NCBI RefSeq assembly: GCF_003633895.1
Contig: NZ_RBID01000013.1
Location: 248,001 to 312,000, forward strand
Reading direction: 5' to 3'
Length of the DNA: 64,000 bases
From: Vogesella indigofera
Lineage (GTDB): Bacteria > Pseudomonadota > Gammaproteobacteria > Burkholderiales > Chromobacteriaceae
The translations under genes were made by a program, and so were the position numbers. Below are positions 17,969 to 29,054 of the stretch, piece by piece (position 1 is the stretch's first letter; every line of letters begins with the position of its first letter). A model generated the notes under the pieces. It was given only the letters and a program-made list of their open reading frames with translations, was not told where the DNA came from and did not search any database.

Positions 17969-18863
17969 ATGTCCGGATCTTCATCCCAAGGCAGCCTGCA
18001 CGCGCTGGCCGACCGCTGGCTGCCCAAGCTGGTGCTGTCGCCGACGCTGGCTGCCAGCCTGATCTTCGTCTACGGCTTCATCGCCTGGACCGGCTGGCTC
18101 TCGTTTACCGAGTCCCGCCTGATGCCGCGCTACGAGTGGGCCGGCTTCGTGCAATACCAGGCACTGTTCGAAAACGAGCGCTGGTGGACCGCTGCGGCCA
18201 ACCTTGGCCTCTTCGGCGGCCTGTTCATCCTGTTCTGCCTGCTGGTCGGCCTGCTGATGGCCGTGCTGCTGGACCAGAAAATCCGCGCCGAAGGCATGCT
18301 GCGCACCATCTACCTGTACCCGATGGCACTGTCCTTCGTGGTCACCGGCACCGCCTGGAAGTGGATGCTGAACCCCGACATGGGCCTGCAAAAGGTGGTA
18401 GTCGACCTCGGCTTCACCGACTTCACCTTCGACTGGCTGGTCAACCCGGACATGGCGATCTACACCGTGGTCATCGCCGGGGTGTGGCAGAGCTCCGGCT
18501 TCGTGATGGCGCTGTTCCTCGCCGGCCTGCGCGGCATCGACGACTCCATCATCAAGGCGGCGCAGGTGGACGGCGCATCGCTGCCCACCATCTACCGCCG
18601 CATCCTGATCCCGTCGCTGCGCCCGGTGTTCTTCAGCGTGCTGCTGATCCTGTCGCACATCGCCATCAAGAGCTTCGACCTGGTGATGGCGCTGACCGGC
18701 GGCGGCCCCGGCAACTCGTCCGACGTGCCGGCGATCTTCATGTACCAGTTCGCCTTTACCCGTGGCCAGCTGGGGGTGGGTGCCGCCTCCGCGATGATGA
18801 TGCTGTTCACCATCGTCGCCGTGCTGGTGCCGCTGATGTATATGGAAACAAGGAGTGCCAAAC

Positions 18864-18871
<8 letters not shown>
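17969..18871 (+). CDS. gtsB: Sugar ABC transporter permease (MalF-type)
   Basis: Inner-membrane permease, 300 residues, about six helices. The cytoplasmic coupling loop with the EAA-type motif is AAQVDGASLPTIYRRILIPSLRP. AAGGAATC precedes the ATG at MSGSSSQGSL. It overlaps the next permease by 8 nt. With gtsC it forms the channel fed by gtsA. Confidence 0.92.
18193..18206 (+). repeat. 14-mer repeat, exact copy in gtsB
   Basis: Translated as Ala-Ala-Asn-Leu in gtsB. Confidence 0.85.
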
Positions 18872-19721
<850 letters not shown>

Positions 19722-19724
19722 GAA

Positions 19725-20833
<1,109 letters not shown>

Positions 20834-20834
<1 letters not shown>

Positions 20835-21730
20835 TGAGCCGGCTGACCTTGCAAGGGTTGGCCGCAGACGGGCCGCTGCTGTCACCGGTGGCGGCCGGCG
20901 TGTGGCGCCTGGACGAGTGGGGCTTCGACGATGCGGCGCTGGCGGCGTGGGTGGAACACGCCATCGCGCTGGGCATCACCACCTTCGACCATGCCGACCT
21001 GTACGGCGGCTTTCGCTGCGAGGCGCTGTTCGGGCGCTGGCTGAAGGCCAATCCGTCGCGGCGCGACGCCATCCAGCTGGTCAGCAAGTGCGGCATCAAG
21101 CCGCCGGATGCGGCGCGCGGCTGGCGGGTGAAGCACTACGACACCAGCGCCGCGCACATCACCGCCAGCGTGCACGCCTCGCTGCAGCACCTGGGCAGCG
21201 ACCACCTGGACCTGCTGCTGATCCACCGCCCGGACCCACTGCTGGACACCGACGAGGTGGCAGAAACCTTCGAGCGCCTGCGCGAGGCGGGCAAGGTACT
21301 GCACTTCGGCGTGTCCAACTTCAGCCCGGCGCAATACGCGCTGCTGGCCTCGCGCACCCGGCTGGTCACCAACCAGGTCGAAGCCTCGCTGCTGCACCTG
21401 GATCCGCTCATCGACGGCACCTTCGACCAGTGCCAGCAACTGGGCGTGCGCCCGATGCTGTGGTCGCCGCTGGCCGGCGGCCGCCTGTTCGACGCTGCGG
21501 CCAAGCCGGCGCTGGCGGCCGAACTGGCACGGCTGGCCACGCACTACGCGGTCACACAGGCCACCGTCGCGCTGGCCTGGCTCATCCGCCACCCGAGCCG
21601 GCCGCTGCCCATCATCGGCTCGCGCAAGTTGGCCGCACTGGACGAGGCGGCCGCCGCCTGCCGGCTGACGCTGGCGCGCGAGGACTGGTTCGCGCTGCTG
21701 CAGGCGGCGCGCGGCACGGAAGTGGCCTGA
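20834..21730 (+). CDS. Aldo/keto reductase
   Basis: NADPH-dependent oxidoreductase of the aldo/keto reductase superfamily, 298 residues, TIM-barrel fold. Catalytic residues are visible: Asp and Tyr in FDHADLYGGF, Lys in LVSKCGIKP and His in LLIHRPDPLLD; the cofactor end is IIGSRKLAAL. Its ATG shares a base with the gtsD stop (TAATG), so it is the fifth gene of the transporter operon and may act on a transported sugar. The substrate is unknown. Confidence 0.9.
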
Positions 21731-21809
21731 GCCGGCGGCAGTTGCAACGGCCACCGCGCCCGACCATTCCCTTTGCCTCACCACGGCGGCCTGCGGGCCG
21801 CTGTTTTCA

Positions 21810-21823
21810 TGCGGCCAACCCTG
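21810..21823 (+). repeat. 14-mer repeat, one mismatch
   Basis: TGCGGCCAACCCTG in the gap after the aldo/keto reductase gene. Confidence 0.75.
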
Positions 21824-21893
21824 GCCACAAGCACCTAAAACAGCGACCAAGCGGTGGCCGATGTCATCACGGCCGCGGCCGCCATCCTGCATA

Positions 21894-21907
21894 CAACGTT
21901 GGCCGCA
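21894..21907 (-). repeat. 14-mer repeat, one mismatch
   Basis: CAACGTTGGCCGCA on the plus strand, same gap, opposite orientation to the copy at 21810. Confidence 0.75.
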
Positions 21908-21964
21908 AACCGTGCGGCCGGTCAGCGGCGCACCTCTTCCGTTACCCGCCAACCTGCCCCCCCC

Positions 21965-22011
21965 AAAAAAAACAAGCTTGGCCGCCAGCGATCACCGGCG
22001 GCCAAGCTTGT
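21965..22011 (-). terminator. Terminator built from a divergent 14-mer pair
   Basis: 15-bp perfect stem ACAAGCTTGGCCGCC / GGCGGCCAAGCTTGT with a 10-nt loop; on the minus strand it is followed by a T-run. The arms are two-mismatch variants of the 14-mer (AAGCTTG form). It lies just past the stop at 22042. Confidence 0.75.
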
Positions 22012-22041
22012 CTCCCCGCGTGGCGGAGGGCGCCCGTGCGC

Positions 22042-22524
22042 CTAGTCGCGGCTGGCCTGCCCCGCCAGCAACACCTTCCTGGCAACGGCGTAGCAGTCGT
22101 CCACGTGTGCGTTGCCGACCAGCTTCATCGCGCCAAAGCTGAGCGACGCCGCCAGCGCCTGCCCCAGCAGCGGCACGAAGCGGGCCGCCGACTTGGTCGC
22201 CAGCCGCAACCCGATGCGCTGCAGCACCTTCAGCAGCAAGGGCCGGGTCACCAGCTTGCCGATCAGCTCGCTGCCGATGCTGGTGATGGCCACCAGCATG
22301 ATTTTCTTCAGCTGCGGATCCAGCGCCTCGATCTGCTCCGGGCTGAGGCCGAACTTGCGGTTGATGGCCGGGATCATTTCCAGCAGCAGGCTGACATCGG
22401 CGCCGATGTCCAGCCCCGGGATCGGCAGCACCGCGGCGCCGGCGGAGAGGCCGGCGCGTTTGGTTACCATCGCCTTGCATTCGTCGCGCAGGGCGTCCAG
22501 TTCGGCCAGCGTGCGTGGCGGCAT
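22042..22524 (-). CDS. Small helical protein, possibly DUF697-like
   Basis: 160 residues, not firmly recognised. It has hydrophobic helical stretches (AGAAVLPIPGLDIGADVSLLLEM; KKIMLVAITSIGSELIG; VPLLGQALAASLSFGAM) reminiscent of the DUF697 domain that accompanies membrane-associated GTPases, but no GTPase motif is present. AAGGAATAATC precedes the ATG. It is probably membrane-associated. It stands alone, downstream of the Lrp gene on the same strand, about 70 bp away, and may be cotranscribed with it. Confidence 0.6.
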   Translation of the reverse strand: MPPRTLAELDALRDECKAMVTKRAGLSAGAAVLPIPGLDIGADVSLLLEMIPAINRKFGLSPEQIEALDPQLKKIMLVAITSIGSELIGKLVTRPLLLKVLQRIGLRLATKSAARFVPLLGQALAASLSFGAMKLVGNAHVDDCYAVARKVLLAGQASRD

Positions 22525-22570
22525 GATTATTCCTTTCTGTCTCTGTTCCTGTTGCTCTGCTCGGGCAGCT

Positions 22571-22590
22571 TGCGGCCAACGTTGGCCGCA
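22571..22590. repeat. Palindromic pair of 14-mer repeats
   Basis: TGCGGCCAACGTTGGCCGCA is a perfect 20-bp palindrome made by two overlapping opposite copies (each one mismatch), in the gap between the Lrp stop and the helical-protein gene. Confidence 0.85.
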
Positions 22591-22597
22591 GGCCGCG

Positions 22598-23026
22598 TCA
22601 CACCTTGTGTGTGGACAGCAGCAGGCTGGTCTCGGTGGCGGCGATGCCGGGGATCAGCCGGATGCGGCCCAGCACGCGGTCGAACTGTTCCAGCGTGTCG
22701 GCGCGCAGCTCGGTGACGATGTCCCAGCGGCCGTTGGTGGAGTGCAGCGCGTACACGTGCGGCTCGCCGCGCAGCGCCTGCAGTACCGCCGGCGTCCGGT
22801 TGCCCTCCACCGCGATATTCATCCACGCGCGGATGCGGTGCGCCTCTGCCTCCGGCTTCAGCCGCACGGTGTAGCCGATGATCACCCCGCTCTGCTCCAG
22901 CTTGTCGATGCGGTTCTGCACCGTGGCGCGCGACACCCGCAGCCGCTGCGCCAGCTCGGTCACCGACATGCGCGCATTGTCGCGCAGCAGCGCGATCAGC
23001 TGGCGATCTGTATCACTCATTGACAT
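22598..23026 (-). CDS. Lrp/AsnC-family transcriptional regulator
   Basis: 142-residue Lrp-type regulator: helix-turn-helix (VTELAQRLRVSRATVQNRIDKLEQSGVIIGY) and a RAM ligand domain. The start at MSMSDTDRQL was chosen; an ATG two codons later is equally possible, and no strong ribosome site is seen. It diverges from the CtlX-type hydrolase gene across about 120 bp, so local control of arginine/citrulline-related breakdown is likely (inference). Confidence 0.9.
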   Translation of the reverse strand: MSMSDTDRQLIALLRDNARMSVTELAQRLRVSRATVQNRIDKLEQSGVIIGYTVRLKPEAEAHRIRAWMNIAVEGNRTPAVLQALRGEPHVYALHSTNGRWDIVTELRADTLEQFDRVLGRIRLIPGIAATETSLLLSTHKV

Positions 23027-23149
23027 AACGCTACCCAAAAAGATCAATCTGCCAGTTTTTCGCCGGAAAAGTGACAGATTGTCAACTTCAGTATGGCAGC
23101 AAGCGACCGGAAAATAAGCACCATCCAAACCAGACCGCTACCCGCCGCC

Positions 23150-24070
23150 ATGACCCAGACCACCCGCAACATCGTGATGATCCGCCCCGCCAATTTCTTT
23201 TCCAATCCGGAAACCCGCGCCTCCAACCGCTTCCAGAAGCCGGGCCAGGACGACGCGGCGGCGCAGGACAGCGCGCGGGCGGAGTTTGACGGCTATGTGG
23301 CGGCATTGCGCGCCGCTGGCGTCAACGTGCTGGTGATCGACGACGAGCCGGAGGGCAATACCCCGGACGCCATCTTCCCCAACAACTGGATCAGCATGCA
23401 CCCGGACGGCCGCGTGTTCCTGTATCCGATGGAAGCGCCCAACCGCCGCCGCGAACGCCGCGACAGCGTGATCGCGCGCATCCGCGCAGAGTTTGCCATC
23501 GGCGAGCTGGCCGACCTCAGCGCCTTTGAGGACGAGGGCAAGTTCCTGGAGGGCACCGGGTCGATGGTGTTCGACCACGACCATCGCCTCGCCTATGTCT
23601 GCCGGTCCTCGCGCAGCCACCCCGAGGTGCTGACCGCGCTGCTGATGCAGCTGGACTACCAGGCGCTGCTGTTCGACGCCGTCGACCGCGGCGGTGCCGC
23701 CATCTACCACACCAACGTGATGATGGCGGTCGGCCGCACGCTGGCGGTGGTGTGCCTGGAGGCCATCCAGCCGGCCAGCGCCCGCCAGCAGGTGCGCGAG
23801 CAGCTGCAGCGCCACGGCAAGCAGATCATCGACATCGACTACACGCAGATGGAAAACTTCTGCGGCAACGTGATCGAGCTGGCCGACGCCGCCGGCAAAG
23901 CGGTGTTCGCGATGTCGTCGCGCGCCTGGCAGGCATTCACCCCGCAGCAACAGGCCACGTTGGCCGCAAACGGCACGGTGGCGCATGCGCCGCTGGACAC
24001 CATCGAGAACCTCGGCGGCGGCGGCGCGCGCTGCATGGTGGCCGAGAACTTCCTGCCCCGGCACCGTTGA
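23150..24070 (+). CDS. ctlX: Arginine-deiminase-related amidinohydrolase, CtlX-type
   Basis: 306-residue enzyme of the amidinotransferase/deiminase superfamily, closest to citrulline utilisation hydrolases (CtlX). Substrate and catalytic stretches: [34 protein letters not shown] (catalytic His) and the C-terminal nucleophile Cys in [12 protein letters not shown]. The start at [16 protein letters not shown] fits the family; an upstream in-frame ATG at 23093 lacks similarity. Likely to act on a guanidino or ureido amino acid; the exact substrate is not certain. It diverges from an Lrp regulator. Confidence 0.85.
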   Translation: MTQTTRNIVMIRPANFFSNPETRASNRFQKPGQDDAAAQDSARAEFDGYVAALRAAGVNVLVIDDEPEGNTPDAIFPNNWISMHPDGRVFLYPMEAPNRRRERRDSVIARIRAEFAIGELADLSAFEDEGKFLEGTGSMVFDHDHRLAYVCRSSRSHPEVLTALLMQLDYQALLFDAVDRGGAAIYHTNVMMAVGRTLAVVCLEAIQPASARQQVREQLQRHGKQIIDIDYTQMENFCGNVIELADAAGKAVFAMSSRAWQAFTPQQQATLAANGTVAHAPLDTIENLGGGGARCMVAENFLPRHR

Positions 24071-24098
24071 GCCGCCGCTGAGCCGTCGCGTCTGGCCT

Positions 24099-24112
24099 GC
24101 GGCCAACCTTGG
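24099..24112 (+). repeat. 14-mer repeat, exact copy
   Basis: TGCGGCCAACCTTG between the CtlX-type gene and the aminotransferase gene. Confidence 0.85.
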
Positions 24113-24230
24113 CCACCACGTTCGGCGCGACACTGGACAAGCGCCATGCCGGCCGCTTACGATGGCCCTTCCCCTGTGTCGGGGGAGCGTCGCTCGGACG
24201 GTTCCGGGCGCTTACGTTGAAGGATTCCCC

Positions 24231-25439
24231 ATGTCGTCTACCGGCAAGCGCCGCTTTGCGCGCATCGATCGTCTCCCGCCCTACGTTTTCAACATCACCG
24301 CCGAACGCAAGATGGCCGCCCGCCGCCGTGGCGACGACATCGTCGACATGAGCATGGGCAACCCCGACGGCGCCACGCCGCCACACATCGTCGCCAAGCT
24401 CACCGAAGCCGCCCAGCGCCCGGATACCCACGGCTACTCGGCGTCCAAGGGCATCCCGCGCCTGCGCCGCGCCATCAGCCGCTGGTACCAGGAGCGCTAC
24501 CAGGTGGACATCGACCCCGACAGCGAGGCCATCGTCACCATCGGCTCCAAGGAAGGGCTGGCGCACCTGATGCTGGCGACGCTGGACCGCGGCGACACCG
24601 TGCTGGTGCCGGACCCGAGCTACCCGATCCACATCTACGGCGCGGTGATCGCCGGCGCGCAGATCCGCAGCGTGCCGCTGGCGCCGGGCATCGACTTCTT
24701 TGCCGAGCTGGAAAACGCCATTCGCGGCAGCTACCCCAAGCCGAAGATGATCGTCATCGGCTTCCCGTCCAACCCCACCGCGCAGTGCGTGGAGCTGGAC
24801 TTCTTCGAGCGCGTGATCGCGCTGGCGAAGAAGCACGACATCTTCGTGGTGCACGACCTCGCCTACGCCGACATCGTGTTCGACGGCTGGAAGGCGCCGT
24901 CCATCATGCAGGTGCCAGGCGCCAAGGACATCGCGGTGGAGTTCTTCACCCTGTCCAAGAGCTACAACATGGCCGGCTGGCGCATCGGCTTCATGGTCGG
25001 CAACCCCGATCTGGTCGCCGCGCTGGCGCGCATCAAGAGCTATCACGACTACGGCACCTTCACCCCACTGCAGATTGCGGCCATCGCCGCGCTGGAGGGC
25101 GACCAGCAGTGCGTGAAGGACATCGCCGCCACCTACCAGAAGCGCCGCGACGTGCTGTACAAGGGGCTGATGGAGGCCGGCTGGCAGGTGGAGCTGCCGA
25201 AGGCGTCGATGTACATCTGGGCGCGCATTCCCGAGCACTACCGCAGCCTGGGCTCGCTGGCGTTTGCCAACCTGCTGCTGGACCAGGCCCGCGTGTCGGT
25301 GTCGCCCGGCGTCGGCTTTGGCGACTACGGCGACGAGTACGTGCGCTTCGCGCTGATCGAGAACGAGAGCCGCATCCGCCAGGCCATCCGCGGCATCAAG
25401 ACCATGTTCCGCGCCGACGGCATCCTGCCGCCGGGCTGA
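24231..25439 (+). CDS. alaC: PLP-dependent aminotransferase, AlaC-type
   Basis: Fold-type I class I/II aminotransferase, 402 residues, resembling glutamate-pyruvate aminotransferase AlaC. Motifs: [32 protein letters not shown] (cofactor Asn), [13 protein letters not shown] and the Schiff-base lysine in [23 protein letters not shown] precedes the ATG. It probably makes alanine from pyruvate and glutamate. It may be read through from ctlX but has its own 160-bp leader. Confidence 0.88.
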   Translation: MSSTGKRRFARIDRLPPYVFNITAERKMAARRRGDDIVDMSMGNPDGATPPHIVAKLTEAAQRPDTHGYSASKGIPRLRRAISRWYQERYQVDIDPDSEAIVTIGSKEGLAHLMLATLDRGDTVLVPDPSYPIHIYGAVIAGAQIRSVPLAPGIDFFAELENAIRGSYPKPKMIVIGFPSNPTAQCVELDFFERVIALAKKHDIFVVHDLAYADIVFDGWKAPSIMQVPGAKDIAVEFFTLSKSYNMAGWRIGFMVGNPDLVAALARIKSYHDYGTFTPLQIAAIAALEGDQQCVKDIAATYQKRRDVLYKGLMEAGWQVELPKASMYIWARIPEHYRSLGSLAFANLLLDQARVSVSPGVGFGDYGDEYVRFALIENESRIRQAIRGIKTMFRADGILPPG

Positions 25440-25440
25440 G

Positions 25441-25562
25441 CCTGACTTTCCCGGATGCGTCGGTGACTTCCCGGATGCGCCGACACACTGACGCTCCCCG
25501 GATGCGGCGTCGCCTTATCCGGGCGACCAGACTTACCCGGACGACCAAACCGAGCCAACCAT
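25441..25562. repeat. REP-like cluster of CCCGGATGCG words
   Basis: Three direct copies of TGAC(N)CCCGGATGCG begin near 25443, 25463 and 25489; the last pairs with CGCCTTATCCGGG. The pattern resembles enterobacterial REP sequences (GCCGGATGCGGCG...CGCCTTATCCGGC). It lies between alaC and its terminator. Confidence 0.6.
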
Positions 25563-25567
25563 GCAAC

Positions 25568-25597
25568 ACGCCGCCCATACCGGGCGGCGTTTTCTTT
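25568..25597 (+). terminator. Terminator of alaC
   Basis: 9-bp stem ACGCCGCCC / GGGCGGCGT with a short loop and TTTCTTTT after it. Confidence 0.8.
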
Positions 25598-25618
25598 TGC
25601 GGCCAACGTTGGCCGCAA
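25597..25618. repeat. Palindromic pair of 14-mer repeats
   Basis: A perfect 22-bp palindrome: the 20-bp palindrome TGCGGCCAACGTTGGCCGCA with one extra T and A, directly after the alaC terminator T-run. Confidence 0.85.
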
Positions 25619-25637
25619 GGCACTGGCGGGTCGGGCG

Positions 25638-26189
25638 TCAGAACAGCTGCGGCTGGGTGTCGCCGAAGCGGCTGCGCTGCTCGTGCTGCAGCAGCCAGGC
25701 CTTGCGCTGCAGGCCGCCGCCGTAGCCGGTGAGGCTGCCGTCCTTACCGATCACGCGGTGACAGGGCACGATGATGGCGACGCGGTTGGCACCGTTGGCG
25801 CCGGCCACCGCACGGATAGCGGCGGGGTTGCCCAGCCGCTCGGCCTGCTGCTGGTAGCTGGCGGTGTCGCCATAGGGAATCTGCTGCAGCGCCGCCCACA
25901 CCTGCTGCTGGAAGGCGGTGCCGGGCAGGTGCAGCGCCACCTCGAACTGCTGGCGCGTGCCGGCAAAGTACTCGCCGATCTCGACCTCGGCCTGGCGGGT
26001 ATGGGCGTTTTCGCCGGCGATGATGCGCGTTTGCAGCAGGCGCTGCAGGTCTTCGAATTCGCGCTCGTTGCGCTGGCTGACGGCAAACTCCAGCAGGCAC
26101 ACGCCCTGTTCGCTGGCGCACACGAACATCGGCCCCAGCGGGCTGTGAAAACGGTGAAGCAGGATGGGGGCGGGTTGTGTGCTGTGCAT
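25638..26189 (-). CDS. ogt: Methylated-DNA--protein-cysteine methyltransferase
   Basis: DNA repair protein removing O6-alkyl groups from guanine by transfer to its own cysteine; 183 residues. The acceptor is in VPCHRVIGKDGSLTGYGGGL; the DNA-binding helix AAIRAVAGANGANRVAII is intact. It belongs to the Ogt type without an Ada domain. It stands alone and converges on alaC. Confidence 0.95.
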   Translation of the reverse strand: MHSTQPAPILLHRFHSPLGPMFVCASEQGVCLLEFAVSQRNEREFEDLQRLLQTRIIAGENAHTRQAEVEIGEYFAGTRQQFEVALHLPGTAFQQQVWAALQQIPYGDTASYQQQAERLGNPAAIRAVAGANGANRVAIIVPCHRVIGKDGSLTGYGGGLQRKAWLLQHEQRSRFGDTQPQLF

Positions 26190-26345
26190 GGTGTTGCTGC
26201 CGGTGGGTTGCGTGAAATGGTGCCCCGGGCGCCGCCAACAGAATATCGCGACCGACGCAGGCCGTCCTAATGGTACGGCAAGGCGCGCAACGCAGGAGCG
26301 GGTTTTGTTAGTGGCGCCGGGCCGCGCTGACGGTCATGAGCGGAC

Positions 26346-26372
26346 AAAAAAAGGCCCCGCCGTGGCGGGGCC
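26346..26372 (-). terminator. Terminator of the RNase II-like gene
   Basis: 8-bp stem GGCCCCGC / GCGGGGCC with a run of seven A on the plus strand (T on the transcript). Confidence 0.8.
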
Positions 26373-26384
26373 GGGTCTTGCCGC

Positions 26385-26406
26385 TTGCGGCCAACCCTGG
26401 CCGCAA
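26385..26406. repeat. 14-mer repeat as a near-palindrome
   Basis: TGCGGCCAACCCTG at 26386-26399 followed by GCCGCAA gives a 22-bp inverted repeat with a mismatched centre. Confidence 0.75.
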
Positions 26407-26409
26407 CGC

Positions 26410-28299
26410 TCAGGCCGGTTGCTCGCTAGCCGCCGCGGCCGGCTGCTGCTTGCGCTCGATGACCTCGATGAAGCGGAACTCGATCTCCTGCATCAGCTCG
26501 TCGATGCGGATGATCTGCAGCTTGATGCGGTCGCCGGCGGCCAGCTCCGGCAGGCCGGGGATGCGCTGGCGCATCGGCACGCCGTCGATGCGCACCAGGT
26601 CTTCCTTGATGTAGCTGGCGGTCGGCTCGCTGATGCCTTGCTGGCTGAACCAGCGCAGGCACCAGAAGTGCTCCATCTTGTCCTGGAAGCCGAGGTAGGC
26701 ACTGTAGGCGGCGTCGAAATCGCGCAGCAGCGCGAACAGCATCGCGTCGCCCTGCGGGTATTGCGGTGTCTCGCCGCGGATCATCGCCACCAGCTGGCGC
26801 TGGTTGACGAAGTCCGACGCGCGGCGCAGCGGCGAGGTGCTCCACGCGTACTGCTGCACGCCCAGGCCGATGTGCGGCTCCGGACGGGTGGTCATGCGTA
26901 CCTTGCCCATGCTCTGCGCGCGGTACATCGCCGGGATGTCGGCCTCGGCCAGCATGCGGCCCCACTCGCTGTTGGCGAGGATCATCAGCTCGGACACCAG
27001 CTTGTCCATCGGCGAGCCGCGCTTGCGCACGCTGATGATCACCTTGCCGTCGACCACGTTGAAGTTGTAGTCCACCTGCGGCGGGCGGTTCGGGTCCGGT
27101 GTCTTGCCGCGGAACGCCTCGCGCGCGTTGGCGAACTGCCACAGCCAGACCAATTCCTTCTTGAACGCGTAGTCCGGGCCGAAGCCGTCTGCGGCCAAGG
27201 TGTCCTCGTTGAACACCTGCTCCAGCTGGTCGTGGCGCAGGTTGGCCGCGATGTTGACGCGCTCGATGCGGTTGTCGAAGCCGACCAGCGAGAAGTCCGG
27301 CGCCACCTCAACGTACAGGCTCAGCGCCGGGCAGGCCTGGCCTTCCTGCAGCGTGAACTGCTGCACCACGTCGTCCGGCAGCATGGTGATCTTGTCGCCG
27401 GGGAAGTAGACGGTGGACAGCCGGTTGTGCACCAGCTTTTCGATGTCGGAGCCGACCGCCACGCCCAGCGTCGGCGCGGCGATGTGGATGCCGACGCGGA
27501 TGTTGCCGTTATCCAGCCACGCAACCGACAGCGCGTCGTCGATCTCCGTGGTGGCGGCGTCGTCGATGGAGAAGGCCTGCACCTCGGACAGCGGCAGGTC
27601 GGCCGGCATGGTGGCCGGCGCGTAGCTGCCAAAGCCCAGCCCTTTCGGGAAGTGCTCCAGCTGGAAGCCGGCCATCAGGTATTCCGGCACCGACGGGATG
27701 CCGCCGACGTGGTGCGCCAGGCGCAGCGGCGGCAGGCCGCTGGCACGGCTGGCCTGGTCGAAGGCCTTGAATTCGAGGGTGTTCTTGTCCGGGCGGTACA
27801 GCAGCGGCATCAGGTGGCTGCGGATCGCGTCCGGCAGCGTGCCGGCGGCCAGCTCGGCGGCCCAGGCGTCGACCTGTTCCTGCTCGCGCTTCTTGCGCTC
27901 GATACCGGCCAGCGCCGCCTTCAGCGTCTCTTCCGGTGCCGACTTGAAGCGGCCCTTGGCCTTCTTGTAGAAGTACATCGGCGCCGCGTACAGCTTGATC
28001 AGGATGGCGGCCGATTCGAACGCGTTCGGCGCGTGGCCGAAGTAGTCGGCGGCCAGGGTGTCGAAGCCGAACTCGTCGTCGCCGCAGCATTCCCACAGAA
28101 AGTCGACGTCGATGTCGGCCGCAATCGCCTCGGCCGCGGGCAGGAAGTCCTGCAGCGCGCTGGAAAACTCCAGGAACACGTTGGCGGCCTTGAGTTTGGC
28201 GCGCTTGCCGTGCTGGGTGTCGACTTGCAGGCTGGCATCATTGCGGGAGACGATGCTGCCCACCTTGAAGCTGCCGCTTTCTTCGTAAAAGACGTTCAT
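26410..28299 (-). CDS. RNase II/R-family exoribonuclease (RNB domain)
   Basis: 3'-5' exoribonuclease-type protein, 629 residues. The RNB catalytic centre is clear: FSIDDAATTEIDDALSVAW, supplying the metal-binding aspartates, then GIHIAAPTL; the later block RMTTRPEPHIGLGVQQYAWS and TSPLRRASDF are also typical. The N-terminal half lacks obvious cold-shock domains and resembles the short betaproteobacterial branch of the family. Its start MNVFYEESGSFKVG matches that branch. Monocistronic. Which RNAs it degrades is unknown. Confidence 0.88.
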   Translation of the reverse strand: MNVFYEESGSFKVGSIVSRNDASLQVDTQHGKRAKLKAANVFLEFSSALQDFLPAAEAIAADIDVDFLWECCGDDEFGFDTLAADYFGHAPNAFESAAILIKLYAAPMYFYKKAKGRFKSAPEETLKAALAGIERKKREQEQVDAWAAELAAGTLPDAIRSHLMPLLYRPDKNTLEFKAFDQASRASGLPPLRLAHHVGGIPSVPEYLMAGFQLEHFPKGLGFGSYAPATMPADLPLSEVQAFSIDDAATTEIDDALSVAWLDNGNIRVGIHIAAPTLGVAVGSDIEKLVHNRLSTVYFPGDKITMLPDDVVQQFTLQEGQACPALSLYVEVAPDFSLVGFDNRIERVNIAANLRHDQLEQVFNEDTLAADGFGPDYAFKKELVWLWQFANAREAFRGKTPDPNRPPQVDYNFNVVDGKVIISVRKRGSPMDKLVSELMILANSEWGRMLAEADIPAMYRAQSMGKVRMTTRPEPHIGLGVQQYAWSTSPLRRASDFVNQRQLVAMIRGETPQYPQGDAMLFALLRDFDAAYSAYLGFQDKMEHFWCLRWFSQQGISEPTASYIKEDLVRIDGVPMRQRIPGLPELAAGDRIKLQIIRIDELMQEIEFRFIEVIERKQQPAAAASEQPA

Positions 28300-28404
28300 G
28301 CTGGCTCTGCGGGACAGGCTCGCCCCGGATCGTAGGTGAAACCGGAAAGTATACCAGCAGCGCCGCTGATCCCGCCGTGCCATCGCACCGCGGTGTGGGT
28401 TTTG

Positions 28405-28896
28405 TCACGACACGCCGCCGCGCGTCGTCTTGTCCGCCAGCGGCAGCACGCCGAGCTGGTTCTTGATGGTCTGCATCACGATGTAGGAACAGATGTCGCG
28501 CATGCCCGGCAGCTTGTTCAGCTTGTCGACGACAAAGGCGGAAAACGCCGCCAGATTGGCGCAGCGCACGTGCAGCATGTAGTTGCACGGCCCGGCGACG
28601 ATGTAGGCGGCGGCGACCTCGTCGAAGGCCTGCACCTGCTGCAGAAAGGTGTCGTGCCAGTCGTCGCGGCTGCGGTCGAGGCTGACCTGCACCATCGCCT
28701 CCAGCTCGAAGCCCAGCCGCGCCGCGTCCAGCTCGGCACGGTAGCCGCGGATCAGGCCAGACTCCTCCAGCATGCGCACCCGGCGCAGGCAGGCCGACGG
28801 CGACAGCGCCACCTGGTCGGCGAGGTCCTGGTTACTGAGCCGGCCGTTGTGCTGCAGCGCGGCCAGAATGCGCCAGTCGATTGCGTCCAGTTGCAT
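28405..28896 (-). CDS. kynR: Lrp/AsnC-family regulator, KynR-like
   Basis: 163-residue Lrp-type regulator with helix-turn-helix LSNQDLADQVALSPSACLRR and a RAM domain. It diverges from the kynureninase gene, the usual place of KynR, which activates kynurenine breakdown in response to L-kynurenine. GGAG lies 8 nt upstream of the ATG at MQLDAIDWRI. The symbol rests on position plus family. Confidence 0.75.
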   Translation of the reverse strand: MQLDAIDWRILAALQHNGRLSNQDLADQVALSPSACLRRVRMLEESGLIRGYRAELDAARLGFELEAMVQVSLDRSRDDWHDTFLQQVQAFDEVAAAYIVAGPCNYMLHVRCANLAAFSAFVVDKLNKLPGMRDICSYIVMQTIKNQLGVLPLADKTTRGGVS

Positions 28897-29021
28897 TTGC
28901 AAGACTCCACGAAATAAATACCGTAAAAGTGAATATTCTGTGAAATCAGCCACTTTCACAATCCGAACTTGCAATTTTTCTGGCGCGCGACGCTGCTAAG
29001 CTATGTTCATGGCTGCACCGT

Positions 29022-29035
29022 TGCGGCCAACCTTA
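29022..29035 (+). repeat. 14-mer repeat, one mismatch
   Basis: TGCGGCCAACCTTA in the kynR-kynU intergenic region, 19 bp before the kynU ATG. Confidence 0.75.
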
Positions 29036-29054
29036 GCCCACAAGGAGCCCTACC

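Larger units (their letters stand above)
21731..22041. other. Intergenic region with repeats and a long hairpin
   Basis: 311 bp between convergent genes. It contains 14-mer copies at 21810 and 21894 and the terminator hairpin at 21965-22011; nothing else recognisable. Confidence 0.5.
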
